Assembly (NCBI RefSeq): GCF_001435295.1
Contig: NZ_CM003594.1
Coordinates: 2,686,574 to 2,750,573, forward strand
Reading direction: 5' to 3'
Origin: Psychrobacter sp. P11F6
GTDB lineage: Bacteria; Pseudomonadota; Gammaproteobacteria; Pseudomonadales; Moraxellaceae
Length of the DNA: 64,000 nucleotides
Shown: in pieces, positions 8,670 to 19,410 of the stretch
How positions within the stretch are numbered: position 1 is the first letter of the stretch
Layout of the letters: the number at the start of each line of letters is the position of its first letter
Notes under the pieces: generated by a model
Databases searched by the model: none
Told to the model about the DNA's origin: nothing
Seen by the model: the letters and a program-made list of their open reading frames with translations, nothing else
Position numbers and translations under genes: made by a program

Positions 8670-9317
8670 ATGAATGTTTTAATTATAGATAACTACGACT
8701 CCTTTACCTTTAATCTTTACCAATATATCGGAGAGATTTTGCAGACGATGGACGGCGATAAAGCCGCGAACGTCATTGTTAAACGTAATAATGAGATAAC
8801 GTTAGCAGATGTACAGGCAATGAATCTTGACCGCATTATCATTTCACCGGGCCCTGGCGCTCCTGACGACCCTGCCTACTTCGGTATTTGTGCCGAAGTG
8901 ATTGAAATCATGGGTAAGACGACGCCGCTACTAGGTGTCTGCTTAGGTATGCAAGGCATCGCCCATGTATTTGGCGGCGACGTGGTACGGGCAAGCGTGC
9001 CGATGCATGGCAAGGTATCATCGATTCGCCATGATGGCGCGGGTGTCTATCAAGGCTTGCCCCAAGAGATTGAAATCATGCGTTACCACTCATTGATGGT
9101 AAAAGCAGACACCTTACCAGATTGCTTGGCTGTCACAGCTGTCGTCGCCAATAATGCTCATGCTGAGTTCAGCCTAACCGAATCTGCGCTAGCAGGTGAG
9201 GAGATTATGGGACTACAGCATAAAGACTATCCCATTCAAGGTGTGCAGTTTCACCCAGAGTCATTTGCGACGGAAGGTGCCAAACGCTTGCTGACGAATT
9301 TTTTACTACAGTTGTAA
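8670..9317 (+). CDS. trpG: Anthranilate synthase component II (glutamine amidotransferase)
   Basis: Supplies ammonia from glutamine to TrpE. This 215-residue class I amidotransferase has the N-terminal IDNYDSFTFNLYQY, the oxyanion motif SPGPGAPDDP, the nucleophile Cys91 in GVCLGMQG, and His195 and Glu197 in QFHPESF. It starts 33 bp after trpE. In many bacteria the same subunit also serves PabB; the position beside trpE supports TrpG. No trpD or trpC follows, so the rest of the pathway is elsewhere. Confidence 0.92.
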   Translation: MNVLIIDNYDSFTFNLYQYIGEILQTMDGDKAANVIVKRNNEITLADVQAMNLDRIIISPGPGAPDDPAYFGICAEVIEIMGKTTPLLGVCLGMQGIAHVFGGDVVRASVPMHGKVSSIRHDGAGVYQGLPQEIEIMRYHSLMVKADTLPDCLAVTAVVANNAHAEFSLTESALAGEEIMGLQHKDYPIQGVQFHPESFATEGAKRLLTNFLLQL

Positions 9318-9480
9318 GTCATGATGCTTAAGTTTGGGGGATATGACACCAAAGGGTGATAAGCTAAAGACATAAGCTAAAAACAAGCGTACCTCTAACT
9401 CAAATAAATTGAATTTTATGTCTAACTGACTTGTGTTCGAACTTAATTAACGCTTTAATGATAGACTGAAAAAATAAACA

Positions 9481-9511
9481 AAAGACAGCCCTTACTTGGG
9501 TTGTCTTTTTC
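9481..9511 (+). terminator. Intrinsic terminator after trpG
   Basis: AAAGACAGCCC pairs with GGGTTGTCTTT (one G-T pair) around a short loop and is followed by a T-run. It lies about 165 bp after trpG. Confidence 0.8.
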
Positions 9512-9612
9512 TTATTTCAGTATTGTATGATGCCATTAGCCAAAAGGCTGGGACAGTTTGAGTTTTTGAGTTTGGGCATGGGTTTTGATATCACATAAAA
9601 ATAGAGAACGAT

Positions 9613-10560
9613 ATGGCAAATACCGATGGCGTAATGTCAGCACGGCAGTCATGGATAGGCACTATTCAAATCATCACGGCAGCGGTCTGCTGGGGTACGT
9701 TAGGGATATTTTCAACCTACCTCAATCAAATTGGCTTTAGTGGTTGGCAGATTACGATCTTACGTATCGTGACCGCGGCTTTTCTTATTCTTGTCATGCT
9801 ACCGAAATTATGGCCGCATCTTATCAAGCTTCGTCGAAAGCAGTGGCTTGGACTGGCATTGCAGTCTTTGATTGGCGTACTTGGTATGTCGGTATGCTAC
9901 TTTTTTGCTGTGATCTATGTCGGTGCTGGGCCTGCGGTTGCCTTGCTTTATACTGCACCTGTGTTTAGCTTATTGTTTTCGGCATTCTTGCTTGATGAAT
10001 CTATCACTCGCCAGTCGGCATTACTGGCGCTCATGGCAGTATTTGGTGTTGGATTGACGATGCTGGGTGAGCAAGCACAAGTCAACTGGGGCATCCTATT
10101 AGGACTGCTAGCAGGCGTCTGTTATTCCTTATACGGGGTACTGGGCAAGCGCGCGATGCACGATGCACACCCTGCGCCTTTGGTGTTTTTTACCTCTATT
10201 ATCATCAGTGCTGGTGTACTGCTATTATTACCTGAAACCTATCAAACCTATGGGCGGTTATTGAGCTTACCTTTACATACTTGGGGATATGCCTTGGGGT
10301 TGTCTTTGATTGGAACCGTCGTGCCCTTTGCGCTTTATATGAAAGCATTAGAGAAACTACCTGCCACTCGTGCATCAGTATTTACGATTTTTGAGCCATT
10401 GACTGCCATTGCCCTTGCCATACTATTGCTGCATCAATCCTTATCTTGGATTCAATATGTGGGCGTGGTATTAATCTTACTGGCAGCTTTATTTAATGCC
10501 ATATTAAACGGCACTGCCACTCGCGTACCACGCTGGCTAAAAAGACGACAAAGAATTTAG
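9613..10560 (+). CDS. EamA/DMT-family transporter
   Basis: A 315-residue inner-membrane protein with about ten hydrophobic helices and two EamA repeats (about residues 15-145 and 160-290). The motif ITAAVCWGTLGIFS opens the first repeat, and GTVVPFALYMKALEKLPATRAS is the usual second-repeat signature, here split around residues 234-257. Such proteins often export amino acids or metabolites; the substrate is unknown. It is flanked by terminators on both sides, so it forms a single-gene unit. Confidence 0.88.
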   Translation: MANTDGVMSARQSWIGTIQIITAAVCWGTLGIFSTYLNQIGFSGWQITILRIVTAAFLILVMLPKLWPHLIKLRRKQWLGLALQSLIGVLGMSVCYFFAVIYVGAGPAVALLYTAPVFSLLFSAFLLDESITRQSALLALMAVFGVGLTMLGEQAQVNWGILLGLLAGVCYSLYGVLGKRAMHDAHPAPLVFFTSIIISAGVLLLLPETYQTYGRLLSLPLHTWGYALGLSLIGTVVPFALYMKALEKLPATRASVFTIFEPLTAIALAILLLHQSLSWIQYVGVVLILLAALFNAILNGTATRVPRWLKRRQRI

Positions 10561-10615
10561 TCTGTACTTTTTAAGACCTTTGAATAGCCTTGGTACCATT
10601 GCTATTAAACGAAAG

Positions 10616-10649
10616 AAAGCCCCAACTATATCGATATAGTCGGGGCTTT
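10616..10649. terminator. Bidirectional terminator between convergent genes
   Basis: AAAGCCCC pairs with GGGGCTTT around an inner perfect palindrome, ACTATATCGATATAGT. It lies between the converging EamA and ABC ATPase genes. Confidence 0.85.
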
Positions 10650-10729
10650 ATTGTGCTTGACACTTTGCTTAAGAGATAAGTATTTATGCCATAGACAGTT
10701 GCTAAATAACTTGGACTGTCTTAATGATA

Positions 10730-11473
10730 TTACTGTTCAATACGCTGCAAAAAGGCCTGCGTACGTGGATGAGTAGACACTTCGAACATCTGCTTAGCGC
10801 TACCTTCTTCGACCACATGACCATCCTCAATTAACACCACATGATCTGCCACATCACGAGCAAATTTAATCTCATGAGTCACAACGACCATCGTCCAGCC
10901 TTCAGATGCCAGTTGCTTCATCGTGCCCAGTACATCTTGTACCAATTCAGGATCGAGCGCAGACGTTGGCTCATCAAATAATAATAGTGACGGCTCGATA
11001 GCCAGTGCACGAGCAATGCCGATACGCTGCTGCTGACCACCAGATAGCTGAAACGGATACAGATCTGCCTTATCCGATAAGCCTACTTTATCAAGTAATG
11101 CCAGTGCCTGCTCGCGGGCTTGCGCCTTAGTTTGCCCTTGCACTACCGTCGGCCCAAGCATTAAATTCTCAATCGCGGTCTTGTGTGGAAACAAGTTATA
11201 AGATTGAAATACCATGCCTGATTTACGCTGCAACGCCAGCAATGTTTTTTTCTTAGGCTTGGTAGCGAAGTCGACCGTTAAGCTACCATCATCAAAAGCA
11301 ATGATGCCTTGGTCAGGAATTTCCAGCGCATTCAAGCAGCGTAAAAAAGTGGTTTTACCAGACCCTGACGGTCCTAATATCACCACTACCTTGCCTTTTT
11401 CGATGGTCAAGTCGATGCCTTTAAGCACTTGATTGCCACCAAAAGCTTTGTGAATATTAGTGACTTGAATCAT
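10730..11473 (-). CDS. Cystine-type amino-acid ABC transporter, ATPase
   Basis: The cytoplasmic ATPase of a polar amino-acid importer, 247 residues. It shows Walker A GPSGSGKT (34-41), signature LSGGQ (143-147), Walker B LLLFDEP (163-169) and the switch His in VVTHE. The Lys-rich stretch KPKKK near residue 72 and the overall pattern recall TcyN/YecC L-cystine ATPases. It is the last of three minus-strand genes (binding protein, permease, ATPase). GGAAG lies close before the ATG. Cystine is the best guess; another polar amino acid is possible. Confidence 0.88.
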   Translation of the reverse strand: MIQVTNIHKAFGGNQVLKGIDLTIEKGKVVVILGPSGSGKTTFLRCLNALEIPDQGIIAFDDGSLTVDFATKPKKKTLLALQRKSGMVFQSYNLFPHKTAIENLMLGPTVVQGQTKAQAREQALALLDKVGLSDKADLYPFQLSGGQQQRIGIARALAIEPSLLLFDEPTSALDPELVQDVLGTMKQLASEGWTMVVVTHEIKFARDVADHVVLIEDGHVVEEGSAKQMFEVSTHPRTQAFLQRIEQ

Positions 11474-11564
11474 AAAGCTTCCTGTTGTACTGATATCTGT
11501 TTGCTAATAACACACGCTTATCGACGCGGTATTACCATCCTATACTGCCCCAATTATCAAGGGT

Positions 11565-12302
11565 TTATTTCGCCACGTAGCGATCAAGTCTGGTTTCAAG
11601 CTTACCTTGAATAAAGGTCAAGAACAGACAAATACCCCAATAAATAATCGCCGCTTCGGTGTAGACCAACATAAATTCATAGTTACGTGCCGTGATAATC
11701 TGAGCCTGTTTAAACAGCTCCGTGACCAGCACCAATGAGGCTAATGAGGTGTCTTTTACCAAGCTAATAAAAGTATTAGATAACGGTGGCACCGATACCC
11801 TAAGCGCTTGCGGCAAAATTACATGGCGGAAGGTTTGTAGGTAGGTTAATCCGACCGTTGAGCCTGCTTCCCATTGACCTTTTGGAATGGACAAAATAGA
11901 GGCACGCACCGTCTCCGATGCATACGCGCCAATATTGAGCGAAAAGGCAATAATCGCTGAGGGAAAAGGATCAAGCTTTACTCCGATACTTGGCAAACCG
12001 TAGAAAATAATAAATAGCTGAACCAGCATCGGTGTCCCGCGAATGGCGGACACATAAATACGGGCAAGTCTGTATATGATTTCATGGAACCAGCCAGCAC
12101 GCGGTACGATACGAATCAGCGCCACTATCAGCGCAATAGCCATACCAATCGCAAATGAGATCAATGCCAGCGGTATCGAATAATAAATACCGCCTTTAAG
12201 CATTGGCCAAAATGAATTGAGGACAATTTGCGCCCGCGCAGGATCCATAAATGGTAGTAGTGCCAGTAACTCAGCTAGCATTGACGTGATAGACGCTAGC
12301 AT
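11565..12302 (-). CDS. Cystine-type amino-acid ABC transporter, permease
   Basis: A 245-residue inner-membrane permease of the HisM/GlnP type. It has [20 protein letters not shown] (about 87-106), very like the equivalent segment in E. coli YecS, and the ATPase-contact EAA loop in [20 protein letters not shown] (about 142-161). [16 protein letters not shown] sequence follows near residue 178. The start overlaps the stop of the binding-protein gene by one base (TAATG), which indicates translational coupling. The residue pattern supports cystine specificity by homology. Confidence 0.88.
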   Translation of the reverse strand: MLASITSMLAELLALLPFMDPARAQIVLNSFWPMLKGGIYYSIPLALISFAIGMAIALIVALIRIVPRAGWFHEIIYRLARIYVSAIRGTPMLVQLFIIFYGLPSIGVKLDPFPSAIIAFSLNIGAYASETVRASILSIPKGQWEAGSTVGLTYLQTFRHVILPQALRVSVPPLSNTFISLVKDTSLASLVLVTELFKQAQIITARNYEFMLVYTEAAIIYWGICLFLTFIQGKLETRLDRYVAK

Positions 12303-13138
12303 TACTTTTGTTGACTTATATCAGCACCAAAGAACTCTTCGCTAAGCTTGGTCAGCGTCCCATCGGCTGTTAATGCAGCCATTGCTTCATTCAATTTTGC
12401 CACTACAGCGTCATCCCCTTTGATGAGTACTAAACCTGAGCCAGTCTGCTCACTCGCAGGCGCTGTCAGTTTGATCTCAAGTGCTGCATCTGGGAATTTT
12501 TTGAGATAATCCAATACTGCCAGATTGTCATTCATCGTAAAATCAGCACGGTCTTGCTTAACCAGTTGAATCGCTTGCGCCATACCATCGACAGGGACGA
12601 TTTCTGCGCCGTAGCGTTCTGCAAGCTCACCATAGTTGCTGCTCAGTGATTGCGCAGTACGCAGACCTTTTAAACCTTCCCACGAGCTATAGCGATTGTC
12701 ATCAGTCGGTGCTAGTACAACCGCGCCCGACCAGCTATATGGCATGGCTTTGTCATACTTAGCCAAACGCTCAGGCGTGGTCAAGCTTACTTGATTGGCC
12801 ACCATATCGAAGCGTTTTGAGTCAAGACCTGCCAGCATAGCATCCCACTGAGTCTCTTTAAATTCGACGTCTACGCCTAGTTTATCCGCAACCGCACGTG
12901 TCACTTCGACATCATAGCCAGTTAGCTTGCCACTCTCATCATGATAGGTAAATGGCGGATAAGTACCCTCTGTACCGACGTTGATGGTGCCACCATTATT
13001 GATACGTTGCAGCAAATCAGAGCCACCCGTCGCGGCACTGTCTGTCGCATTGGTTTCTGCTTCATTGGTAGTAGACTGACCACAAGCGGCAAGTAGCATA
13101 GTACTGGCGGCAAGTGCTAAAAGAGTACGACGTTTCAT
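12302..13138 (-). CDS. Cystine-type amino-acid ABC transporter, binding lipoprotein
   Basis: A periplasmic solute-binding lipoprotein, 278 residues. The signal peptide ends in the lipobox LLAAC with Cys19 as lipid anchor, followed by a Thr/Asn/Asp-rich linker to about residue 40. The family-3 binding fold shows [25 protein letters not shown] and [20 protein letters not shown], close to E. coli FliY/TcyJ for cystine. It is the first gene of the importer operon, 314 bp downstream of hutC on the same strand. A shorter second reading frame inside it is a shadow. Confidence 0.9.
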   Translation of the reverse strand: MKRRTLLALAASTMLLAACGQSTTNEAETNATDSAATGGSDLLQRINNGGTINVGTEGTYPPFTYHDESGKLTGYDVEVTRAVADKLGVDVEFKETQWDAMLAGLDSKRFDMVANQVSLTTPERLAKYDKAMPYSWSGAVVLAPTDDNRYSSWEGLKGLRTAQSLSSNYGELAERYGAEIVPVDGMAQAIQLVKQDRADFTMNDNLAVLDYLKKFPDAALEIKLTAPASEQTGSGLVLIKGDDAVVAKLNEAMAALTADGTLTKLSEEFFGADISQQK

Positions 13139-13452
13139 AAGACGTCCTTATAAGAGTGAATGAATAATGCAAAAAGGTATCGTGCCAATAAAACCATAGC
13201 AACAAATAAGGATAAGACCAGCACAGACAAATACTATAATAAAGTATTTGCGCCGCATTATTTAGCTTTGGCTGCTCGATTTGAGGATGCTCAGCATATT
13301 TTTCAATACCGTTTCTATATCATCTTTGAATTTTTGGACATTTTTTAAGCAGATCTTAACGTTATTATTGCCGATTAAATAGCCATTTATTCATATACTA
13401 GCGCACTTCAGAAAGAATAAACGTACAAAAACAGTGAGCATGCGTAAGACTA
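13139..13452. other. Intergenic region upstream of the cystine importer
   Basis: No gene, hairpin with T-tract or recognisable operator was seen in these 314 bases. They must hold the importer promoter unless it is read through from hutC. Confidence 0.5.
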
Positions 13453-14250
13453 TTATAATTCACCAGAGAATTGATAACGATCGCCTGCATGCCACATCTT
13501 CACAAAGGTCAATACTCGACCTGCTGAATACGTCTGACGACGCAATACCAATGTCGGCGATTGCGGTGCGATTTGCAGTAGCGCGGCAATCTCATCTGGT
13601 GCCGCCAGTGCACGAATGGTATAGCTACCACGCTCTAGTGGACTTTTGGCAATGAGATAATCACTGGTGTTGACCACACTAAAATCCTGCTCAATAAATT
13701 CTGGCACTTTTTGCGCATCCACCCAGCGCTCTTCGAACTGTATGGGCTGACCATCCGCAAAGTGAATGATTTTTACCTCGTATAAAACAGCAACGTCGCT
13801 GCTACTATCTGCGCCAGTACTGTCATCCATTACGGTTGTATCAGCGTTTGTGTTAGCGCTTATATTAGAAGACACAGCTACTTCATTAATATCAAATTTA
13901 CGCCGTAATTCATCATCCAACATCGCAGCCGTAAGTATGCGTTTACTCACCACTTGCGCCTGATAATCACGGTTGGCAGATTTTAAATCCTGCGCGATAT
14001 TGCGCACTTCTACAAAGGTATGATTGAACTGCTGCTGGGCGACAAACGTCCCCGACCCTTGCCGGCGCTCTAGCACTCGCTCTTCGCTCAGCTCTTTTAG
14101 GGCGCGATTGACCGTCATACGCGATACGCCAAACTCTTTTGCCAACGCCATTTCTGTAGAAATTGCATTGCCCGCCTGCCATTTACCCGAGTGAATATTG
14201 TCTAATATGGCGTTTTTTATGCGCTGATATGCCGGAATCGTCTTTGTCAT
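13453..14250 (-). CDS. hutC: Histidine utilisation repressor HutC (GntR family)
   Basis: A GntR/HutC-family repressor of 265 residues. The winged helix spans about residues 6-72 (STEMALAKEFGVSRMTVNRA, GSGTFVAQ), followed by a UTRA ligand domain from about 75 (HTFVEVRNIAQD, PIQFEERWVDAQ). Family members bind urocanate and release hut promoters. It diverges from hutU, and a perfect palindrome lies between them. Residues about 127-153 form a Ser/Thr/Asn/Asp-rich insertion inside the UTRA domain that is not usual for the family and should loop out. Confidence 0.92.
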   Translation of the reverse strand: MTKTIPAYQRIKNAILDNIHSGKWQAGNAISTEMALAKEFGVSRMTVNRALKELSEERVLERRQGSGTFVAQQQFNHTFVEVRNIAQDLKSANRDYQAQVVSKRILTAAMLDDELRRKFDINEVAVSSNISANTNADTTVMDDSTGADSSSDVAVLYEVKIIHFADGQPIQFEERWVDAQKVPEFIEQDFSVVNTSDYLIAKSPLERGSYTIRALAAPDEIAALLQIAPQSPTLVLRRQTYSAGRVLTFVKMWHAGDRYQFSGEL

Positions 14251-14420
14251 GTCCGTGTTTAACCGTTAATTCACCAATAAGATTAGCGCCATAATATCAC
14301 GAGATAACGTCATGAACCTTGGCAAAACACTGTGACATTTATCTATCTACCAAAATCCTCACAAAAATAATTGAGTCATTTATAAAAAATTGCTTGCATG
14401 AAAAAAGTATCTTTGATAAT

Positions 14421-14432
14421 TTGTATATACAA
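14421..14432. promoter_or_regulatory. HutC operator candidate
   Basis: TTGTATATACAA is a perfect 12-bp palindrome. It matches the TGTATA/TATACA pattern known for HutC-type GntR repressors and lies between the divergent hutC and hutU genes. The rest of the 304-bp gap shows nothing else clear. Confidence 0.75.
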
Positions 14433-14554
14433 CTTTACGACAGTACTAAAAAATCTGCGTCATCTAATCGATGTTCCACTGAATTTATAGACTGACGGTA
14501 AAACACTTACTTTGATTACTTTATCGTCTTAACAGATATCACAAGGATATGATA

Positions 14555-16273
14555 ATGACTACTGACCATGGAACCAATAAAGAGACTAAGCTGACTCGCC
14601 GTGATGAGAGCCGCGAAATCGCCGCGCCCACGGGCAGCGCCCTACATTGCAAAAGCTGGCTGACCGAAGCCCCTTATCGCATGCTGCAAAACAATTTGCA
14701 TCCTGATGTGGCTGAGAACCCAAAAAGCCTAGTCGTCTACGGTGGTATCGGACGCGCAGCCCGCAATTGGGAAAGCTATGATCAAATCCTAGCGTCATTA
14801 AAAGAATTGGAAGACGATGAGACGTTGCTCGTGCAATCTGGCAAGCCAGTTGGCGTGTTTCAAACGCACGAAAATGCCCCGCGTGTTTTGATTGCAAACT
14901 CTAACCTTGTGCCGCGATGGGCCACGTGGGAGCATTTTAACGAGCTCGATCGCAAAGACTTGATGATGTATGGTCAAATGACGGCTGGTAGCTGGATTTA
15001 TATTGGCACGCAAGGCATCGTCCAAGGTACTTACGAGACCTTTGTAGAAGCAGGTCGTCAGCATTATGATGGTAGCTGGGCAGGACGTTGGATTTTAACC
15101 GCTGGTCTTGGTGGCATGGGCGGCGCGCAGCCACTTGCGGCTACTTTTGCAGGGGCAACTTCATTAAACATTGAGTGTCAACAGTCTAGTATCGATTTTC
15201 GCTTGCGTACTGGTTATGTCGACAAGCAAGCCGATGACTTAGACCATGCTTACGAGCTCATCAAACAGCATACCGACGCGGGTGAAGCGGTCTCTATTGC
15301 CCTACTTGGTAATGCCGCAGATATCCTACCTGAGATGGTCAAGCGCGCCAATGCTGGCGGCATGAAGCCTGATCTAGTCACTGATCAAACTTCAGCACAT
15401 GATTTGATCAATGGTTACTTGCCAGTTGGCTGGACAGTAGAAGAATGGAAAACTGCACAAGAAGATTCGGAGCAACATGCAGCATTAACCAAAGCTGCCG
15501 CTCAGTCTTGTGCCGTACACGTACAGGCGATGCTAGATCTACAAGCGATGGACATTCCAACGACCGATTATGGCAATAACATTCGTCAGGTGGCTTTTGA
15601 TGAAGGGGTCAAAGATGCCTTTAATTTCCCAGGTTTTGTCCCCGCTTATATTCGCCCGCTGTTCTGCCAAGGCAAAGGCCCCTTCCGCTGGGTGGCGCTG
15701 TCAGGTGATCCAGAAGATATCTATAAGACCGATCAAAAAATCAAAGAGCTGTTCCCTGAAAACACCCATATCCATCGCTGGCTCGATATGGCAAAAGAGC
15801 GCATTCAATTCCAAGGTTTGCCTGCCCGTATCTGCTGGTTAGGATTGGGTGAGCGTGACAAAGCAGGTTTGGCCTTTAATGAAATGGTCAAAAACGGCGA
15901 GCTAAAAGGCCCTATTGTCATCGGTCGTGACCATTTGGATACGGGCTCTGTTGCCAGTCCAAACCGCGAAACAGAAAGTATGAAAGATGGTTCAGATGCG
16001 GTATCTGATTGGGCATTATTGAATGGTATGCTCAACGTCGCAGGCGGCGCAACTTGGGTATCGTTGCATCATGGCGGCGGTGTTGGCATGGGCTATTCAC
16101 AGCACTCAGGTATGGTCATCGTCGCAGACGGTACTGATGCTGCAGCCAAACGCTTGGCGCGGGTACTGGTCAATGATTGCGGCTCAGGCGTCATGCGTCA
16201 CGCCGATGCAGGTTATGAGCTAGCGATCAAAACAGCGAAAGACTATGGTCTAAATTTGCCGATGATTAAGTAG
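14555..16273 (+). CDS. hutU: Urocanate hydratase
   Basis: Adds water to urocanate to give imidazolonepropionate, using a tightly bound NAD. The 572-residue length is typical. Strong family blocks include [15 protein letters not shown], the NAD-binding [29 protein letters not shown] and the C-terminal [18 protein letters not shown]. The start at 14555 is preferred because AAGGA lies 7 bases before it; an in-frame ATG at 14549 is only one base from that site. It is the first gene of the hut operon and follows the HutC palindrome. Confidence 0.95.
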   Translation: MTTDHGTNKETKLTRRDESREIAAPTGSALHCKSWLTEAPYRMLQNNLHPDVAENPKSLVVYGGIGRAARNWESYDQILASLKELEDDETLLVQSGKPVGVFQTHENAPRVLIANSNLVPRWATWEHFNELDRKDLMMYGQMTAGSWIYIGTQGIVQGTYETFVEAGRQHYDGSWAGRWILTAGLGGMGGAQPLAATFAGATSLNIECQQSSIDFRLRTGYVDKQADDLDHAYELIKQHTDAGEAVSIALLGNAADILPEMVKRANAGGMKPDLVTDQTSAHDLINGYLPVGWTVEEWKTAQEDSEQHAALTKAAAQSCAVHVQAMLDLQAMDIPTTDYGNNIRQVAFDEGVKDAFNFPGFVPAYIRPLFCQGKGPFRWVALSGDPEDIYKTDQKIKELFPENTHIHRWLDMAKERIQFQGLPARICWLGLGERDKAGLAFNEMVKNGELKGPIVIGRDHLDTGSVASPNRETESMKDGSDAVSDWALLNGMLNVAGGATWVSLHHGGGVGMGYSQHSGMVIVADGTDAAAKRLARVLVNDCGSGVMRHADAGYELAIKTAKDYGLNLPMIK

Positions 16274-16343
16274 CATACCTTTTATCCTTATAAGTGATTA
16301 CTTGACATAAGGATATCATCGACATTTTATCAAGGAGGATAAT

Positions 16344-17705
16344 ATGATTGAGCAAAATACGACACTAAATCTCAAGGATGCAGCAGCGACACCAACTGAA
16401 GCACTACTGTCTAAACCTGTAGCGTTACTGCAGTTGATAGTCTTTAGTGCTATCGGTTTGGTCATGTTTTTTGTGCCATTTACCATTGGTGAGAAAAGCA
16501 CGATTTTGTTCGATCATGGGGCAACTTATCTGGTCACTCAGCAGCATACATTGTCTGTGACGTTATTATTTTTACTGATGATCTTTGGGGTAAGTAAGCC
16601 ATTTATAGACGGCTCATGGCGTAAAAACATCACCCACATGATTATGACTGCTTTTAAAATCATTGGTCTGATACTGGCAGTGATGTATGTTGCTGACGTA
16701 GCGCCTGCCTTTATGATGGAAAAGGGCATGCTGCCGTTTTTGTTTGAAAAACTGGCATTACCAGTCGGTATGATTGTACCGCTTGGGGCATTAATTTTAG
16801 CATTTTTGGTGGGTTTTGGTTTGCTCGAGATGGTCGGTGTGCTCATGCAGCCAATCATGAAACCTATCTGGAAAACCCCAGGTTCATCAGCGATTGATGC
16901 CGTCGCATCCTTTGTTGGTAGCTACTCTATCGGGCTGCTCATTACTAATCGCGTGTATTTGCAAAAGCAATATTCAGCGCGCGAAGCCATTATCATTGCG
17001 ACTGGATTTTCGACCGTATCAGCGGCATTTATGGTCATTGTTGCCAAAACGCTTGGTCTGATGGAGTTTTGGAACCTGTTTTTTTGGTCTACGCTAGTGA
17101 TTACCTTTATCGTCACTGCGATTACTGCTCGTATTCCGCCAATTAGTCTTGTGGATGATAGCGTTGAACGTCCCGCTTTAGACCATAAACGTGGTACACG
17201 TCTGGCGGCAGCATTTGATTTGGGTTTGTCCACTTCGCGCCGTGCCACTGACCTAAAACAAATCTTATGGTCTAACTTTCGCGATGGGCTGACGATGGCA
17301 GCGGCGATTGTGCCTTCTATCATCGCGGTTGGCTTGACAGGATTGATATTAGCAAAGTATACGCCTGTATTCGATGCTTTAGGCTTGCTTCTTTATCCAT
17401 TTACATGGCTTAGCGGCTTACCAGAGCCTCTGGTTGCCGCCAAAGGTATGTCAGCGGGATTGGCTGAAATGTTCTTGCCAGCACTGCTCCTCAGTGAGGC
17501 TGATATACTGACTCGCTATGTTGCAGGGGTCATCTCTATTAGCAGCGTGTTGTTTTTCTCTGCCATGATTCCTTGTGTGCTTGCCACTGAAATACCATTA
17601 TCTGTCGGCAAAATGGTCATTATCTGGTTTGAGCGTGTGGTACTCAGTATTTTATTGGCTGCGGCATTCGGACATCTAGCCATGTACTTCAACTGGATTG
17701 GCTAA
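16344..17705 (+). CDS. YjiH-family membrane protein, putative hut transporter
   Basis: A 453-residue inner-membrane protein with about ten hydrophobic segments and gate-domain (nucleoside-recognition) features; GSYSIGLLITNRVYL and ATGFSTVSAAFMVIVAKT lie in the first gate-like region. It resembles YjiH-type proteins of unknown substrate. A strong AAGGAGG site precedes the ATG. It sits between hutU and hutH, and no HutT or HutM permease is present, so transport of histidine, urocanate or a pathway product is a fair inference but not shown. Confidence 0.75.
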   Translation: MIEQNTTLNLKDAAATPTEALLSKPVALLQLIVFSAIGLVMFFVPFTIGEKSTILFDHGATYLVTQQHTLSVTLLFLLMIFGVSKPFIDGSWRKNITHMIMTAFKIIGLILAVMYVADVAPAFMMEKGMLPFLFEKLALPVGMIVPLGALILAFLVGFGLLEMVGVLMQPIMKPIWKTPGSSAIDAVASFVGSYSIGLLITNRVYLQKQYSAREAIIIATGFSTVSAAFMVIVAKTLGLMEFWNLFFWSTLVITFIVTAITARIPPISLVDDSVERPALDHKRGTRLAAAFDLGLSTSRRATDLKQILWSNFRDGLTMAAAIVPSIIAVGLTGLILAKYTPVFDALGLLLYPFTWLSGLPEPLVAAKGMSAGLAEMFLPALLLSEADILTRYVAGVISISSVLFFSAMIPCVLATEIPLSVGKMVIIWFERVVLSILLAAAFGHLAMYFNWIG

Positions 17706-17824
17706 AAAAACAAATTTAATAACAAGTATTATGTTAACTAAAAACATTTAAAAAACGTCATTTCAACAAAGACATGAATCAAAAATAATATAACCCATGT
17801 GTCTTACAATACTAGGATCATCTT

Positions 17825-19387
17825 ATGAACGATATCAAGCAACTAACCTTACACCCTCGCCAGCTTAGCTTTAAGATGCTACGTGATATCTACGAGCGGC
17901 CTGTCATATTGACACTGCCCGAGGGTGCTTATAAAGCCATCGATGCCTCGCACGAAGATGTGCGCACCATCATTGCACGCGACAAAAGCGCATATGGTAT
18001 CAATACGGGTTTTGGCCTACTTGCCAAGACGCGTATCAGTGACGACCAACTTGAGCTACTTCAGCGCAACCTAATCGTTTCTCACTCAGTGGGCACTGGT
18101 GATGCACTTCCTGCTGGCGTGGTACGATTAATTATGGTAATGAAAGTTGCCAGTTTGGCGCAAGGTGTCTCTGGTGTACGCCGCGAAGTGGTTGATAGTT
18201 TACTTGGCTTAATCAATAATCAAATCACACCCAATATCCCAGCCAAAGGCTCGGTTGGCGCCTCTGGTGACTTAGCCCCTTTGTCACATATGACGCTGGC
18301 GATGATGGGCGAAGGTGATGTGTTTGTCGCTGGTAAAAAAATACCTGCTGCTGACGCTCTAGCGCAGCATGGACTTGAGCCTATTACTCTTGCAGCCAAA
18401 GAAGGCCTTGCACTTATCAACGGTACACAAGTATCAACCGCATTGGCATTACGGGGTTATTTCTTAGCGCGTGATTTGCTTGAGACCGCCACCATTGTAG
18501 GCTCACTGTCTATTGATGCTGCCAAAGGCTCGGATTCACCATTTGATGCGCGTATTCATGACGTGCGTGGTCATCATGGTCAAATTGAAATCGCCAAAGC
18601 GCACCGTCAATTAATCAAAGGCAGTGCGATTCGCGCCTCGCATGATGGTGAGCAGGATGACCGAGTGCAAGATCCTTACTGCCTGCGTTGTCAGCCGCAA
18701 GTCATGGGTGCCTGCCTTGATATCATCAATCAAGCAGGTAAAACGCTACTAATCGAATCCAATGCCGTCACTGACAATCCGCTAATTTTTAATAACGAAG
18801 ATGGCCCAGTGGCTATATCAGGTGGTAACTTCCATGCTGAGCCAGTCGCTTTTGCCGCTGATATTTTAGCCTTGGCAATTGCCGAGATTGGTTCTATGTC
18901 TGAGCGCCGTGTGGCCTTACTTATCGATGCGACGCTGTCAGGTGGTCTGCCGCCATTCTTGGTTGATAACGCTGGGGTCAACTCAGGCTTTATGATCGCC
19001 CATGTGACCGCAGCCGCGCTGGCATCAGAGAATAAATCTATCGCTCACCCAGGCAGTGTCGACAGTATCCCAACCTCTGCCAATCAAGAAGACCATGTAT
19101 CGATGGCCACCTATTGCGCACGCCGCCTATACGAGATGGCGCAAAACACCGCGACCATCATTGGCATTGAGCTATTAGCTGCTGGTCAAGGTATCGATTT
19201 CCATCGTGGATTAGATACGTCAGAGCCGTTGACCGTAGCACATCAAAAATTACGCGCGCAAGTGACTTTCTATGATAAAGACCGCTACCTCGCCCCAGAT
19301 ATTGAAGCGGCCAAGCAGTTGGTATTAGACGGTACGCTTGCTGAACATTGGCAGTCACTACGCAGCGATTGGTACGAGTCTAAATAA
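17825..19387 (+). CDS. hutH: Histidine ammonia-lyase
   Basis: Removes ammonia from histidine to form urocanate, the first step of the pathway. The 520-residue protein has the MIO-forming triad Ala-Ser-Gly at 146-148 in [23 protein letters not shown] at 57-64, NGTQVSTAL, and the conserved [16 protein letters not shown]. Length is normal. It lies 119 bp after the YjiH-type gene and 23 bp before hutG. Confidence 0.96.
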   Translation: MNDIKQLTLHPRQLSFKMLRDIYERPVILTLPEGAYKAIDASHEDVRTIIARDKSAYGINTGFGLLAKTRISDDQLELLQRNLIVSHSVGTGDALPAGVVRLIMVMKVASLAQGVSGVRREVVDSLLGLINNQITPNIPAKGSVGASGDLAPLSHMTLAMMGEGDVFVAGKKIPAADALAQHGLEPITLAAKEGLALINGTQVSTALALRGYFLARDLLETATIVGSLSIDAAKGSDSPFDARIHDVRGHHGQIEIAKAHRQLIKGSAIRASHDGEQDDRVQDPYCLRCQPQVMGACLDIINQAGKTLLIESNAVTDNPLIFNNEDGPVAISGGNFHAEPVAFAADILALAIAEIGSMSERRVALLIDATLSGGLPPFLVDNAGVNSGFMIAHVTAAALASENKSIAHPGSVDSIPTSANQEDHVSMATYCARRLYEMAQNTATIIGIELLAAGQGIDFHRGLDTSEPLTVAHQKLRAQVTFYDKDRYLAPDIEAAKQLVLDGTLAEHWQSLRSDWYESK

Positions 19388-19410
19388 ATATTAATGGGCA
19401 GAGAACAGCG

